This document shows, in pieces, positions 55,184 to 64,000 of a DNA stretch of 64,000 nt. The stretch is taken from the NCBI GenBank assembly GCA_965222935.1, contig CBDCVA010000002.1, forward strand, positions 558,001 through 622,000, in the 5' to 3' direction. Made by a program: the position numbers and the translations under genes. This DNA is from CBDCVA01 sp965222935 [NCBI: Candidatus Latescibacterota bacterium]. GTDB taxonomy: Bacteria; Latescibacterota; CBDCVA01. Numbering within the stretch: position 1 is the first letter of the stretch; every line of letters starts with the position of its first letter. The notes beneath the pieces were generated by a model that made no database searches, was not told the DNA's origin, and was given only the letters and a program-made list of their open reading frames with translations.

Positions 55184-56014
55184 TCACTTCGCCGTCTTCA
55201 GCTCTTCAGCGGTGAGTACGTGCGGACCCGATTCCGTCACGGCGACCGTATGCTCGAAATGGGCCGAGTCAGACCGGTCCGCCGTCACCACTGTCCATCG
55301 GTCCGGGAGCCACTTCACCTCCGGCCCACCAACGTTCACCATGGGTTCAATGGCCAGGACCATGCCTGGCGCGAGCCGAGGTCCTGTGCCTGGCCGCCCA
55401 TAGTTGGGCACCTGAGGCTCCTCGTGCAAGCTCTGGCCCACGCCGTGGCCCACCAACTGGCGTACGACGGTGAAGCCCAGGCTCTCCACGTGCTCTTGAA
55501 TCGCATGTGAGATATCACCTACGCGTTTACCCGGCGCCGCCTGGGCGATCCCCGCCTCCAGCGCCGAGCGCGTTCCCGCCATGAGCACCTCGCGCTCGGC
55601 CGACACGCGACCGACGGCATAGGTGCGGGCGCTATCGGCGTAGTAGCCATCGCAGGCCACCCCCACATCCACAGAGACGATTTCGCCCTCCTGGAGAACC
55701 CGTTCGCCCGGGATGCCGTGGACGACCTCATGGTTGACAGACGCGCACACGGACGCCGGATACCCGCGGTAGCCCTTAAACGCCGGGCGCCCGCCCCTCT
55801 TGCGGATGAGCGCATCCAGAGCAGCGTCGATCTCCTCGGTAGTCACGCCGGGCGCAACCAGTTCTCCCGCGAGGTCGAGAGCCTCACGCACGATCTGAGC
55901 GCTGCGCGCGATCAATGCGATCTCCTCGGGGGAACGCAGCGCGATCTCAGGCGATTCGTTCCTGGAGGCTCGCCGATAGCCGCTCGAAGACCGCCTCTTT
56001 TGAGCTTTCGCCAT
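55184..56014 (-). CDS. map: Methionine aminopeptidase
   Basis: The 276-residue enzyme removes the initiator Met. Metal ligands are seen in SVDVGVACDGYYADSART, VGHGVGQSLHEEPQVPNY, IEPMVN and HTVAVTESGP. The first 25 residues are a basic extension before the family start SPEEIALIARSAQIVREAL. The ATG lies 68 bases inside adk; no usable start is available after the adk stop before the conserved region, so the overlap appears real. It is followed by infA. Confidence 0.95.
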   Translation of the reverse strand: MAKAQKRRSSSGYRRASRNESPEIALRSPEEIALIARSAQIVREALDLAGELVAPGVTTEEIDAALDALIRKRGGRPAFKGYRGYPASVCASVNHEVVHGIPGERVLQEGEIVSVDVGVACDGYYADSARTYAVGRVSAEREVLMAGTRSALEAGIAQAAPGKRVGDISHAIQEHVESLGFTVVRQLVGHGVGQSLHEEPQVPNYGRPGTGPRLAPGMVLAIEPMVNVGGPEVKWLPDRWTVVTADRSDSAHFEHTVAVTESGPHVLTAEELKTAK

Positions 56015-56600
56015 CCACCTCTCGCAGTATGCCTCGCGTCTCGTAGAACGCTAGTAGCGGCGCCTTTAACTGCTGATACACATCCAGACGCACCCTAACC
56101 GCGTCAGGAGCATCGTCCGCGCGATGAATGAGCGCGTTACCGCAAACGTCGCACACCTCCGGCATCACCGACGGCGCCGTGTACATGTTGTATTGCCGGT
56201 CACAGTCCATACACTCCCGCCGTCCGCTCACCCGGCGCTCCAGCTCCGCGCGGCTCACCTCAATCCACAACGCCATATCAACCGCAGCATTTCGCGCCGC
56301 AAGTAAGGTCTCCAGCGCTTCCGCCTGTTGTAGCGTGCGCGGGAACCCATCGAATAGCACACCCCCCTGGGGCAATTTCTCATCCAACGCCCGCTCCACC
56401 ATCTGCACGACGATCCCATCGGGGGCCAGTTTACCCCCTTGAATGGCCTCGCGGACCTCGCGCGCCAGCGTATGGTCGTCGTCCATCGCAGCTCGGAAGA
56501 GGTGTCCAGTACAGAGATGTTGAATGCGGTAACGTTCGGCGAGCAAAAGGGCCTGGGTTCCCTTCCCCGAACCCGGGGGCCCCAGCAACACAAGATACAC
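55947..56600 (-). CDS. adk: Adenylate kinase
   Basis: The 217-residue enzyme has the P-loop LGPPGSGKGTQ (residues 6-16), the AMP region ending in the FDGFPRTLQQAEAL motif, and a long LID with a zinc-type Cys set CMDC...CDVC. It balances adenine nucleotides. Position between secY and map is classical. Its last 68 bases overlap the start of map. Confidence 0.96.
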   Translation of the reverse strand: MYLVLLGPPGSGKGTQALLLAERYRIQHLCTGHLFRAAMDDDHTLAREVREAIQGGKLAPDGIVVQMVERALDEKLPQGGVLFDGFPRTLQQAEALETLLAARNAAVDMALWIEVSRAELERRVSGRRECMDCDRQYNMYTAPSVMPEVCDVCGNALIHRADDAPDAVRVRLDVYQQLKAPLLAFYETRGILREVDGESSKEAVFERLSASLQERIA

Positions 56601-56617
56601 AGAAAACTCGCTTATCC

Positions 56618-57946
56618 TTAGACTCGAAGCCGTCCGCGAAGTTTCCCGCGCTTCATGAACCCATCGTAATGGCGCATCAGGAGATGCCCCTCGATCTGCT
56701 GGAGCGTGTCGAGGGCGACGCCCACCACGATCAGAAGCCCGGTGCCACCGAAGAAATCGCTGAGCTGTACCGAAACGTCGAAATACGTCACAACGAGAAA
56801 CGGAAAGAGCGTGATGAGCGCAAGGAAGATGGCGCCGGGCAGCGTGATACGAGTCAGAATCCTATCAATGTAGTCACTCGTGCGCTTACCGGGGCGGATA
56901 CCGGGGATGAAGCCCCCGTACTTTTTCATGTTGTCGGCCAGGTCAACGGGGTTGAAGACAATCGCAGTGTAGAAGTAGGCGAAAAAGACGATCATGGTCA
57001 TATAGAGGCCCCAGTAGACCACCGATTGGGTCGAGAACAGTGCCGCGAAGTCCTGCATGGCCTCGTTATTCGGGAAAAACGTGGCGAAGGTCGAAGGCAC
57101 GAACATGATCGCCTGGGCGAAGATGATGGGGATCACGCCCGCCGTGTTCACACGCAAGGGGATGTGCGTGCTCTGTCCCCCGTAGACTTTGCGTCCCGCC
57201 ACGCGCTTGGCGTACTGGACCGGGATGCGCCTCTGCCCCTGGGTGATGAGCACGACCACTGCTGTCGTCGCGACCATCAGGACGAGGATGAACAACTCCG
57301 GGATGATGTGGCGCACGCCGGTGCGGACGGCCTCCACTTCGGTGAGGATGGCCGTAGGCAATCGCGCGACGATTCCGATAAAGATCAGTAGCGAAATCCC
57401 GTTCCCGATCCCGTACTCGGTGATCTGCTCCCCCAGCCACATGATGAAGATGGTGCCGGTGGTAATCGTGAGCATGGCCATCAGACGGAAGTCCCAGCCG
57501 GCGTCGAAGATGACCGGAACCCCGCGTGGCGAGCTCAGGCTTTCCAGCCAGACGGCCACACCATAAGACTGAAGCGCTGCGAGAACGACCGTCCCGTAGC
57601 GGGTGTACTGGTTGATCTTTTTCTGCCCCTCCTGCCCCTCCTTCTGAAGCTTCTGGAAGTAAGGGATCACCGAGCCCAGGAGCTGGAAGATGATCGAGGC
57701 GGAGATGTAGGGCATGATGCCCAGGGCGAAGATCGTCACCTTGCGGAACGCACCGCCCACGAAAAGGTCGTAGAGGCCGAAGAGCGTGTTGCGGGCGTTC
57801 TCCATGTACTCCGCGAGCGCCGCGGTATCGACTCCAGGCGTCGGGATGTGTCCGCCGATTCGGTAGACGACCAGGATCCCCAGCGTAAACAGGATCCGCC
57901 GCCGAAGCTCTGGAATTCGCCAAGTGCCCTGGAAGCTACGAATCAT
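56618..57946 (-). CDS. secY: Protein translocase subunit SecY
   Basis: The 442-residue protein has ten membrane helices. It starts with LRRRILFTLGILVVYRIGGHIPTPGVD, and includes the plug region LYDLFVGGAFRKVTIFALGIMPYISASII, the PVQYAKRVAGRK-type cytosolic loop used by the ribosome and SecA, and GTGLLIVVGVALDTLQQIEGHLLMR near the end. It forms the main protein-export channel. The ATG overlaps the rplO stop (ATGA), and adk follows after 17 bases. Confidence 0.97.
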   Translation of the reverse strand: MIRSFQGTWRIPELRRRILFTLGILVVYRIGGHIPTPGVDTAALAEYMENARNTLFGLYDLFVGGAFRKVTIFALGIMPYISASIIFQLLGSVIPYFQKLQKEGQEGQKKINQYTRYGTVVLAALQSYGVAVWLESLSSPRGVPVIFDAGWDFRLMAMLTITTGTIFIMWLGEQITEYGIGNGISLLIFIGIVARLPTAILTEVEAVRTGVRHIIPELFILVLMVATTAVVVLITQGQRRIPVQYAKRVAGRKVYGGQSTHIPLRVNTAGVIPIIFAQAIMFVPSTFATFFPNNEAMQDFAALFSTQSVVYWGLYMTMIVFFAYFYTAIVFNPVDLADNMKKYGGFIPGIRPGKRTSDYIDRILTRITLPGAIFLALITLFPFLVVTYFDVSVQLSDFFGGTGLLIVVGVALDTLQQIEGHLLMRHYDGFMKRGKLRGRLRV

Positions 57947-58401
57947 GTCGTCTCGTTCGCGGGCGTCGCCTCTACCGTGCCGCCCGCCGCTTCAATCTTC
58001 TCGCGCGCGCTAGCGCTTGTCGCCACGCCCCGAACCGTCAACTTAAGCGAGAGTTCTCCCACGCCCAAGAGCTTCACCGGGCGCTGCTTTCGTCGCACGA
58101 GGCGCGCCTTCTGCAACACCTCGGGCGTGATCTCGCCCTCGAGGCCTCGCGCTTCGATCTCGCCCACGTTCACGACCTCGTACTCGATTCGGAAGACATT
58201 TGTGAACCCGCGTTTCGGCACGCGCATGAACAGCGGGGTCTGGCCTCCCTCGAAACCGGGACGCCGCGTGGACCCGCTGCGCGAGAACTGACCCTTCTGA
58301 CCTCGCCCGGCGCGCTTGCCGTGGCCCGAACCCGGACCTCGTCCGACGCGCTTACGCACCTTGCGCGCACCGGGAATCGCCCCAAGTTCACCGATCTTCA
58401 T
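57943..58401 (-). CDS. rplO: 50S ribosomal protein L15
   Basis: The 152-residue L15 has the Gly/Arg-rich RVGRGPGSGHGKRAGRGQKGQFSR N-terminus, GGQTPLFMRVPKRGFTN and the C-terminal LKLTVRGVATSASAREKIEAAGGTVE. It helps late 50S assembly. Its end is coupled to secY by ATGA. Position after rpmD is standard. Confidence 0.96.
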   Translation of the reverse strand: MKIGELGAIPGARKVRKRVGRGPGSGHGKRAGRGQKGQFSRSGSTRRPGFEGGQTPLFMRVPKRGFTNVFRIEYEVVNVGEIEARGLEGEITPEVLQKARLVRRKQRPVKLLGVGELSLKLTVRGVATSASAREKIEAAGGTVEATPANETT

Positions 58402-58448
58402 GACGCCCTACAGCTCTCCCGTTTATATCCAGATTCTGTAGGATCGCG

Positions 58449-58661
58449 CTACGCCGACGCCTCGGTCACCTCGACCAGATGGGCCACGCGCGCGATCATA
58501 CCACGGATCTGCGGCGTGTCCGTATGGACAACCTCCGCGCCCGGATGCCTCAGGCCAAGCGCCCGCACGGTGCGCTTTTGCACCTTGTGGCGCCCGATCG
58601 TGCTGCGCACCTGTTTGATGTGCAGTCGGCGCGCCGATTCCTGCTTCGCTCGCTCATTCAT
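58449..58661 (-). CDS. rpmD: 50S ribosomal protein L30
   Basis: From the ATG at 58661 the product is 70 residues: [46 protein letters not shown]. The core L30 fold is about 58 residues; the start adds a short basic extension. It overlaps the end of rpsE by 8 bases. Not all bacteria have L30, so its presence is a useful marker. Confidence 0.93.
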   Translation of the reverse strand: MNERAKQESARRLHIKQVRSTIGRHKVQKRTVRALGLRHPGAEVVHTDTPQIRGMIARVAHLVEVTEASA

Positions 58662-59247
58662 CGTGCTCACCCCCGAAGGAGGCGGCGATCCGATGCTCGA
58701 TCTGGGTCGACACAGGTTCGGGAGCAGCGACACCACGCTCCTGCCGCGCCGTTCGTGGATCGCGCAGCGATGTGAGCGCCCGCATCGTCGCCTTGACGAC
58801 GTTGTGTGGGTTCGACGAGCCCAGAGACTTCGTCAAGATGTTCTGCACACCCGCGGTCTCAAGCACCGCCTTGACCCCGCACTTGCCGCCGGCGATGAGG
58901 CCCGTGCCCGGTGCTGCGGGCTTAAGGAGCACTCTCGCCGCGCCAAAGCGACCCACCACCTGATGTGGGATCGTGCCCTCCCGGAGCACGATGCGCGTCA
59001 TATTCTTCTTCGCGGCCTCAGTGCCCTTGCGGACACATTCGGACACCTCGCGCGCTTTGCCCAACCCCACGCCAACGCGCCCATGCCCGTCGCCCACGAC
59101 CACGATGGCGTTGAACCTGAAATCCCTGCCGCCCTTGCGGACCTTTGCTACACGCCGGATGTCGATGACGTTCTCGATAAACTCCGAATCGCCCGCCCCG
59201 CGACGGTCACCGCCTCGATTCACACCTGACGCCCTTCCTCTTAGCAC
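58654..59247 (-). CDS. rpsE: 30S ribosomal protein S5
   Basis: The 197-residue S5 has [45 protein letters not shown] for the double-stranded RNA-binding-like domain, and [36 protein letters not shown] in the second. It affects decoding fidelity. A GTG nine codons downstream is an alternative start. The C-terminal tail is about 25 residues longer than minimal forms. Confidence 0.96.
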   Translation of the reverse strand: MLRGRASGVNRGGDRRGAGDSEFIENVIDIRRVAKVRKGGRDFRFNAIVVVGDGHGRVGVGLGKAREVSECVRKGTEAAKKNMTRIVLREGTIPHQVVGRFGAARVLLKPAAPGTGLIAGGKCGVKAVLETAGVQNILTKSLGSSNPHNVVKATMRALTSLRDPRTARQERGVAAPEPVSTQIEHRIAASFGGEHDE

Positions 59248-59260
59248 GGCCAGACCATCC

Positions 59261-59623
59261 TCAGAACTTCAAGCCCGCTTCACGCGCGCCTTCAGCGCAG
59301 GCCTTAACACGGCCGTGGTACCGGTATCCCGAGCGATCGAAGACCGCTGTCTCGATCCCGCCCTCGCGGGCCCGCTTTGCCAACTCGCGGCCCACTTCGC
59401 GCGCGACCTCTTGCTTGCCTCGCCCCGGCTCGCGTAGCCCCGCAAATGTCGGTGCTACCGATGAGACGCCCAAGACCACGCGGCCGGCGTCGTCGTCCAC
59501 GAGCTGGGCATGGAAGTGCCGCAGCGAGCGATAGATGCACAGCCGAGGACACGATGCCCCTCCGGAGATGCGCTTGCGGACGCGCAGATGCCGCCTCTTG
59601 CGGCCTACGGTTCGCCGATCCAT
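59261..59623 (-). CDS. rplR: 50S ribosomal protein L18
   Basis: From the ATG at 59623 the product is 120 residues. It has [37 protein letters not shown] and the C-terminal [24 protein letters not shown], both L18 signatures. L18 carries 5S rRNA into the 50S subunit. An in-frame start 12 codons upstream (59659) is not supported by homology. Confidence 0.95.
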   Translation of the reverse strand: MDRRTVGRKRRHLRVRKRISGGASCPRLCIYRSLRHFHAQLVDDDAGRVVLGVSSVAPTFAGLREPGRGKQEVAREVGRELAKRAREGGIETAVFDRSGYRYHGRVKACAEGAREAGLKF

Positions 59624-59679
59624 CGCTTTGCCCACCCTACGTGCTCCTATAACCCTCAAGCCGCATCATGCCACTCACC

Positions 59680-60216
59680 TTAGCGCGCCGTCTTACCCTG
59701 CTTCCGGCGGACGCGTTCGCCATCATAACGAATGCCCTTGCCCTTGTAGACCTCGGGCGGCCTGACAGCGCGGATATCCGCCGCCATCTGACCGACGAGT
59801 TGGCGATCAATGCCGCGCACCAAGATCCGCGTGGGCGAATCCAGGCCAATTTCCACACCCTCGGGCGGCTCGATGACGACCGGGTGCGAATAGCCGACTA
59901 AAAGACGCAATCCTTCGCCTTCCATGTCTGCCCGATACCCGACGCCCACGATCTCGAGGCGCTTCTCGAAACCCTGGGTCACCCCCATGACGGCGTTGGC
60001 CACGAGCGCCCGCACCAAACCGTGAAACGCCCGCGTCTGGCGCGCCTCATCCAGGCGTTGGACCCGAACGGTGCCATCATTGACCACCACGTCCAGGCTA
60101 CCCACGACGCCGACGGTCAATTCGCCCTTGGGACCCTTGACCGTCACCACGCTGTCCGTACACGCGACGTCGACCCCATCGGGCAACGTGATGGGCTTTC
60201 GTCCGATTCGCGACAC
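59680..60216 (-). CDS. rplF: 50S ribosomal protein L6
   Basis: The 178-residue L6 has MSRIGRKPITLPDGVDV, the first-domain start, LVRALVANAVMGVTQGFEKRLEIVGVGYRA between its two domains, and the C-terminal PEVYKGKGIRYDGERVRRKQGKT signature. It binds near the sarcin-ricin loop. Position is canonical between rpsH and rplR. Confidence 0.97.
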   Translation of the reverse strand: MSRIGRKPITLPDGVDVACTDSVVTVKGPKGELTVGVVGSLDVVVNDGTVRVQRLDEARQTRAFHGLVRALVANAVMGVTQGFEKRLEIVGVGYRADMEGEGLRLLVGYSHPVVIEPPEGVEIGLDSPTRILVRGIDRQLVGQMAADIRAVRPPEVYKGKGIRYDGERVRRKQGKTAR

Positions 60217-60226
60217 CCCAGCTCAC

Positions 60227-60625
60227 CTACCAAACGTAGCAGAGGACTTCGCCGCCGACGCCCACGCGGCGCGCCATGCGGTCGGTCATCACGCCTCTTG
60301 ATGTGGACAGGATCGTCACACCCAGTCCGCCAAAAACGCGCGGGACGCGGTCCCGGTTCACGTAGCGGCGCCTGCCGGGTGTGCTCGCGCGCTTGATTCC
60401 CACAATTACACTTTTCTCTCTGGGACCATAGCGCAAGTGGATGCGCAAAATGCCCTGCTTGCCGTCCTCGAAGAAGGCGTAGTCGCGAATGAACTTCTCT
60501 TCGAGCAAAATCCGCGCGATTTCGCGTTTAATGCCTGACCCGGGCACGTCCACCCGTCGGTGTTTGGCATGGAGCGCATTGCGAATCTTCGTCAGCATAT
60601 CCGCGATGGGATCGGTGATGCTCAT
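60227..60625 (-). CDS. rpsH: 30S ribosomal protein S8
   Basis: The 132-residue S8 begins MSITDPIADMLTKIRNALHAKH and ends with GLGVTILSTSRGVMTDRMARRVGVGGEVLCYVW, the S8 signature. It binds the central domain of 16S rRNA and in many bacteria regulates the spc operon. It follows rpsN by 7 bases. Confidence 0.97.
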   Translation of the reverse strand: MSITDPIADMLTKIRNALHAKHRRVDVPGSGIKREIARILLEEKFIRDYAFFEDGKQGILRIHLRYGPREKSVIVGIKRASTPGRRRYVNRDRVPRVFGGLGVTILSTSRGVMTDRMARRVGVGGEVLCYVW

Positions 60626-60632
60626 GGTCCGA

Positions 60633-60818
60633 TTACCAACTCGCTTTCGTCACGCCGGGGATCTCTCCCAAGAGCGCCAGCTCCCGGAAACAGATACGGC
60701 AGATAGCAAATTTGCGCATGAAGCCGCGGGCGCGACCGCACCGATGACAACGGTTGTACTTGCGCACCTTGTACTTCGGCTCCCGCGCCGCCCTGATCAC
60801 CAAAGCCTTCCGCGCCAC
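60633..60818 (-). CDS. rpsN: 30S ribosomal protein S14, zinc type
   Basis: A 61-residue type Z S14 with zinc ligands in [11 protein letters not shown] and CRICFREL (CxxC...CxxC), and KVRKYNRC before them. This short form contrasts with the roughly 100-residue zinc-free form. Together with C+ S4 and zinc L36 it shows a zinc-using ribosome. Position between rplE and rpsH is standard. Confidence 0.97.
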   Translation of the reverse strand: MARKALVIRAAREPKYKVRKYNRCHRCGRARGFMRKFAICRICFRELALLGEIPGVTKASW

Positions 60819-60827
60819 ATTCCCCCC

Positions 60828-61469
60828 TTAAGCGGCCGCCACCGCGGGCACCGACCGCAGGTCGGCGAACGGCATGCCGAAACCCAGAAGGAGTGCCCGC
60901 GCCTCCTCGTCGGTGACCGCCGAGGTGACGACCGTCACGTCCAGGCCCCGAACCTTCTCGATGCGGTCATAATTCACCTCCGGGAAGATGATATGCTCGC
61001 GAATGCCCATGGAATAGTTGCCCCGCCCGTCAAACGAATCGGAGGGCAAACCCCGGAAGTCTCGCACGCGCGGCAACGCGAAGTTCAGGAAACGGTCGAA
61101 AAACTCGTACATGCGGTCGCCACGGAGCGTCGCCACGAGGCCAATCGGCATCCCGGCTCGCAGGTGAAAATTGCTCACCGACTTCCTCGCGCGCCGCACC
61201 GCCGGCCTCTGGCCCGCAATCATGCCCAGCTCTATCTGCGCGGCTTCCAGGATGCGCGCATTGCCGATGGCATCGCCGCAGCCCATGTTGAGCACCACCT
61301 TCACCAATCGCGGCACCTGCATCCGGTTCCGATAACTGAACTGCCGTATCAACTCGGGGACGACCGTCTCCTGGTAGACCTCACGCAGGCGCGGGCGCTC
61401 GGATGGTGCAACCGCCTTTTCGGTCTTCTTGGTCCGCCGGGACCGTTTTGCCGTCTTCGCCTCAGCCAT
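60828..61469 (-). CDS. rplE: 50S ribosomal protein L5
   Basis: The 213-residue L5 has [70 protein letters not shown] and [18 protein letters not shown]. It binds 5S rRNA and tRNA. The N-terminal 25 residues ([17 protein letters not shown]) are an unusual Lys-rich extension beyond the normal 180-residue protein. Confidence 0.96.
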   Translation of the reverse strand: MAEAKTAKRSRRTKKTEKAVAPSERPRLREVYQETVVPELIRQFSYRNRMQVPRLVKVVLNMGCGDAIGNARILEAAQIELGMIAGQRPAVRRARKSVSNFHLRAGMPIGLVATLRGDRMYEFFDRFLNFALPRVRDFRGLPSDSFDGRGNYSMGIREHIIFPEVNYDRIEKVRGLDVTVVTSAVTDEEARALLLGFGMPFADLRSVPAVAAA

Positions 61470-61479
61470 CGCTTGTGCC

Positions 61480-61734
61480 CTACGACACGTCCTCCACCGT
61501 CAGCCCACCGCGGGAGACCAGACGCACGTTCGAGATATGGACCGGCGCCTCTTTTTCCAAGATTCCCCCCTGCTGGCCGACGCTACGGGGCTTGGTGTGC
61601 CGCTTGACCATGTTGATACCTTCGACCCAGACGCGGCTCTTCTTGGGCAAGGCCCGGAGCACCTTACCCCGTTTACCGCGGTCATCGCCGGCGATGATTT
61701 CGACGACATCGTCCATTCTGATCCCGACGCCCAC
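61480..61734 (-). CDS. rplX: 50S ribosomal protein L24
   Basis: The 84-residue L24 has a KOW motif [22 protein letters not shown] and the region [11 protein letters not shown], then VHISNVRLV. It starts early 50S assembly. It is shorter at the C-terminus than E. coli L24. It follows rplN by 3 bases. Confidence 0.96.
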   Translation of the reverse strand: MGVGIRMDDVVEIIAGDDRGKRGKVLRALPKKSRVWVEGINMVKRHTKPRSVGQQGGILEKEAPVHISNVRLVSRGGLTVEDVS

Positions 61735-61737
61735 GCC

Positions 61738-62106
61738 CTAGTAGACCTCCTGAGCCAGCGAGACGATCCGCATGAACCGCTTCTCCCGCAGCTCCCGTGC
61801 AACAGGCCCAAAGATCCGCGTTCCGCGCGGCTCGTTGCGGAGATCCACCAGCACGACGGCGTTGTCGTCGAAGCGGATGTAAGAACCGTCCCGTCGACGC
61901 GTCTCCTTCTTGGTGCGCACGACCACCGCGCGCGCCACCTCGCCCTTTCTCACGCTGCTCCCGGGCATCGCGTCCTTGATGGAGACGACCACCACGTCGC
62001 CCACGCCAGCGTAACGGCGGCGCGTGCCGCCCAGCACCCGGATGCACATCGCTCGACGGGCACCGCTGTTGTCCGCGACGCGACACCGCGTCTGTTCTCG
62101 GATCAT
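61738..62106 (-). CDS. rplN: 50S ribosomal protein L14
   Basis: The 122-residue L14 has [35 protein letters not shown] and the end [24 protein letters not shown], all diagnostic. It forms an intersubunit bridge. Length is standard. It follows rpsQ by 12 bases. Confidence 0.98.
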   Translation of the reverse strand: MIREQTRCRVADNSGARRAMCIRVLGGTRRRYAGVGDVVVVSIKDAMPGSSVRKGEVARAVVVRTKKETRRRDGSYIRFDDNAVVLVDLRNEPRGTRIFGPVARELREKRFMRIVSLAQEVY

Positions 62107-62118
62107 CGCCCCAGGTCC

Positions 62119-62385
62119 CTACGAAATGGCCTGCGTGATGACGCGCACGAGCCGCCACCGCTTGGTCCTCGACAGAGGCCGCGTTTCCATCACTTCGACG
62201 ACGTCACCCACGCTCGCACGGTTCTCCGGATCGTGCGCCACCAGCCTGCCGCGACGCCTGTAGACCCTCTCATAAAGCGGATGTCGCAACAGCCGCTCCA
62301 CCATCACTACGACGGTCTTGTCCATCTTGTCGCTCACGACGCGACCCATCCGCGTCTTTCGCCGACCGCGTTCGCCCTCGGACAC
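62119..62385 (-). CDS. rpsQ: 30S ribosomal protein S17
   Basis: The 88-residue S17 has RKTRMGRVVSDKMDKTVVVMVERLLRHPLYERV and the central ENRASVGDVVEVMETRPLSRTKRWRLV, an OB-fold 16S-binding protein. Position between rpmC and rplN is standard. Confidence 0.97.
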   Translation of the reverse strand: MSEGERGRRKTRMGRVVSDKMDKTVVVMVERLLRHPLYERVYRRRGRLVAHDPENRASVGDVVEVMETRPLSRTKRWRLVRVITQAIS

Positions 62386-62390
62386 CTCGT

Positions 62391-62657
62391 CTATCCTTCC
62401 ACCGTCTCAGGCGGGCTTTCCGCCTCTTCCCGCCTAGTGGCCCCCGCCAAGGGTCTCAGACCCAGCGCGTCCTCGCGCAGGATCGTCCGCAGGCGCGCCA
62501 CCTGGCGCCGCGCGTGGCGCACTCGCAACGGATCGTCGAGTTGACGCGTCGCGAGTTGCAGCTTGAGATGACCCAACGCCTCCAGACCATCGTGGAGATC
62601 GCGCTCAACCTCATCGCGCGACCTCTGTCTCAACTCATGGGATTTGGGTTCAGGCAC
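62391..62657 (-). CDS. rpmC: 50S ribosomal protein L29
   Basis: The 88-residue L29 has HELRQRSRDEVERDLHDGLEALGHLKLQLATRQLDDPLRVRHARRQVARLRTILRE. The last 25 residues form an acidic, Pro-containing tail beyond the normal 65-residue protein. L29 lies at the peptide exit site and contacts SecYEG and signal recognition particle. It is followed by rpsQ after 5 bases. Confidence 0.92.
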   Translation of the reverse strand: MPEPKSHELRQRSRDEVERDLHDGLEALGHLKLQLATRQLDDPLRVRHARRQVARLRTILREDALGLRPLAGATRREEAESPPETVEG

Positions 62658-62704
62658 CGCTTAGCGCTCCTCTATCTCCCCAATACCATCACCCTAAAAA
62701 CGCT

Positions 62705-63112
62705 CTACGCGGAATCGCGCTCAAGGCAGCGGGTCCTCATGGGCAGCTTATGTCCCGCCAGCCGAATCCCCTGTTGCGCGAACTCGCGCGAGACACCCTC
62801 CACCTCGAAGATGACGTGCCCAGGCTTGACGACGCAGACCCACTGCTCGGGCGCACCCTTGCCCTTGCCCATCCGCGTCTCCGCGGGCTTCTTGCTCACT
62901 GGCTTGTGCGGGAAGACCCGGATCCAGACTTTCCCGCCGCGTCGGATATGACGCGTCAGGGCGACCCGCGCCGCCTCGAGTTGGCGGTTCGTGATCCAGC
63001 CCGGATCGAGGACCTGTAGGGCATATTCACCGAAGACGACGGTGCTCCCGCGCCAGGCGGTGCCCTTGGTTCGGCCGCGGCTTTCCTTGCGATGCTTGAC
63101 CCTTCTCGGCAT
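62705..63112 (-). CDS. rplP: 50S ribosomal protein L16
   Basis: From the ATG at 63112 the product is 135 residues. It starts [23 protein letters not shown] and has [42 protein letters not shown] and [21 protein letters not shown], all L16 signatures. It organises the A-site tRNA region. An ATG two codons upstream (63118) is the alternative start. Confidence 0.97.
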   Translation of the reverse strand: MPRRVKHRKESRGRTKGTAWRGSTVVFGEYALQVLDPGWITNRQLEAARVALTRHIRRGGKVWIRVFPHKPVSKKPAETRMGKGKGAPEQWVCVVKPGHVIFEVEGVSREFAQQGIRLAGHKLPMRTRCLERDSA

Positions 63113-63147
63113 CAACATGGCGACACAACTCCCCTACAACCCGGCTT

Positions 63148-63792
63148 TCACTTGCTGATGTTCCGTCTATCCAGAATCTCACCGTTGCAGATCCAGACCT
63201 TCACGCCAACCGTGCCGCTGCCAGTGAAGGCCGTCAACCGCGCGAAATCGATGTCCGCCCGCAATGTGTGCAAGGGCACCCGACCGTCGCGCTGCTGCTG
63301 TACACGCGCCATCTCCGCGCCGCCCAGCCTGCCGCCACAGCGAACGCGGATGCCCTCGGCGCCCGCGCGCATGGTCGAACTGACCACCTTGCGCATCGCC
63401 CGGCGCGTGCTCACCCGCTGCTCGAGTTGGCGGACGACGTTCTCCGCAACCAAGTAGGCGTCCAACTCCGGGCGCTTGATCTCCTGGATGTTGACCTGGA
63501 CGTCCTTGTTCGTCAGCCGTTTAAGTTCTTCGCGCAGCCGATCCACCTCCACGCCCCGGCGACCGATGACAATGCCGGGCCGCGCCGTGTGGATGTTGAT
63601 CGTCACTCGCTCGGACGCCCGCTCGATCGTCACATCGCTGATCGCGGCCCGCAGCAGTCGCTCTCGGATGTACCGCCGCAGCATGACGTCTTCTTTGAGC
63701 AGGTTCCGGAAGTCCTTTTCGGCGAACCACCGCGACTTCCAGCCCTTCACCACGCCCAAGCGAAACCCTAATGGATGCGTCTTCTGGCCCAC
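63148..63792 (-). CDS. rpsC: 30S ribosomal protein S3
   Basis: From GTG at 63792, with GAGGGAG upstream, the product is 214 residues and begins with the S3 signature [27 protein letters not shown]. It has the KH domain [26 protein letters not shown] and the C-terminal [31 protein letters not shown]. It lines the mRNA entry tunnel. An upstream ATG would add 21 non-homologous residues. Confidence 0.97.
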   Translation of the reverse strand: MGQKTHPLGFRLGVVKGWKSRWFAEKDFRNLLKEDVMLRRYIRERLLRAAISDVTIERASERVTINIHTARPGIVIGRRGVEVDRLREELKRLTNKDVQVNIQEIKRPELDAYLVAENVVRQLEQRVSTRRAMRKVVSSTMRAGAEGIRVRCGGRLGGAEMARVQQQRDGRVPLHTLRADIDFARLTAFTGSGTVGVKVWICNGEILDRRNISK

Positions 63793-63812
63793 GTATACTC
63801 CCTCGCCGCTGA

Positions 63813-64000
63813 CTAAGTCAGCGCCTCGTCGGAGACCACGATGTGCACGTGGCAACTCCGTTTGCGGATGCGGCTCGCGCGTCCGTATGCCCTCGGGCGA
63901 AAACGCCGCATCGTGCGCCCCTCATCCACGCGCGCCTCAACGATGCGGAACGCCTCCGGTGAGACTTGAGCGCTCGTCTCCGCCGACAGGGCATTGGCCA
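63813..64000 (-). CDS. rplV: 50S ribosomal protein L22, C-terminal part
   Basis: The minus-strand frame runs in from the window edge to a TAG at 63815-63813. The last 62 residues match the L22 C-terminus: an alpha helix, then [28 protein letters not shown], the loop that reaches the peptide exit tunnel. The remainder lies beyond 64000. It precedes rpsC as in the S10 operon. Confidence 0.93.
   Translation of the reverse strand, partial: ANALSAETSAQVSPEAFRIVEARVDEGRTMRRFRPRAYGRASRIRKRSCHVHIVVSDEALT

Overview
The window is a high-GC stretch of bacterial chromosome with short intergenic gaps and many genes whose stop and start codons overlap (ATGA, GTGA). A lauroyl-type lipid A acyltransferase, an outer-membrane porin, a TolC/RND efflux set and several signal-peptide or lipoprotein leaders point to a Gram-negative (diderm) cell. 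UbiA, UbiX and UbiE/MenG homologues suggest a respiratory quinone, possibly menaquinone. The sequence alone does not fix the phylum; an uncultivated diderm lineage (for example near Latescibacterota, Poribacteria or other FCB-like groups) is a guess only.

Layout. 1-307: 5' end of an enolase-superfamily (MR/MLE) gene. 458-4720: a 4.2-kb segment bounded by a 43-bp exact direct repeat made of the 5' half of tRNA-Asp and then the complete tRNA-Asp. It holds a porin, a predicted flavinylated FMN-binding protein, a four-helix DUF4405/cytochrome-b-like membrane protein and the flavin transferase ApbE, behind a sigma70-like promoter overlapped by palindromic operators resembling Fur boxes, plus a possible 43-residue peptide. 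4.7-21.3 kb: housekeeping and hypothetical genes (DUF402, S41 protease, HAD phosphatases, Fpg, NAD(P)H-hydrate repair, PP-loop tRNA-thiolation-like protein, HTH protein, HflKC, peptidase MA, LpxL, CoaE, a HEAT protein, a GDDxY-repeat protein, ornithine cyclodeaminase). 21.3-26.9 kb: a minus-strand RND efflux operon.

27.0-45.6 kb: a long plus-strand aromatic supercluster. It opens with a trp promoter, a 24-codon leader peptide containing Trp-Val-Trp and a rho-independent attenuator, and continues trpE-trpG-HAD-trpD-trpC-trpF-trpB-trpA, chorismate mutase, DAHP synthase, prephenate dehydrogenase (tyrA), two tandem aroE paralogues, ubiA, ubiX, ubiE, aroC, an aroK-aroB fusion, pyrE and a class V aminotransferase. 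Most junctions overlap or nearly touch, so the set looks translationally coupled: it makes chorismate, drains it to Trp and Tyr/Phe precursors, and adds quinone-tailoring steps. Two genes here, tyrA and ubiX, lack a standard start codon where homology demands one.

45.7-51.6 kb: a polyferredoxin with four cysteine clusters, enolase, a DUF362 protein, a small hypothetical protein, an RlmD/TrmA-type RNA uridine methyltransferase and a GHL10 glycosidase-like protein. 51.7-64.0 kb: the S10-spc-alpha ribosomal operon on the minus strand from rplV (cut by the window end) to rplQ, including secY, adk, map, infA and rpoA in the classical order.

The best candidates for something new are the tRNA-flanked flavin electron-transfer cassette with its operators and small peptide, the trp attenuator, the non-canonical starts of tyrA and ubiX, and the 12-fold GDDxY repeat protein.
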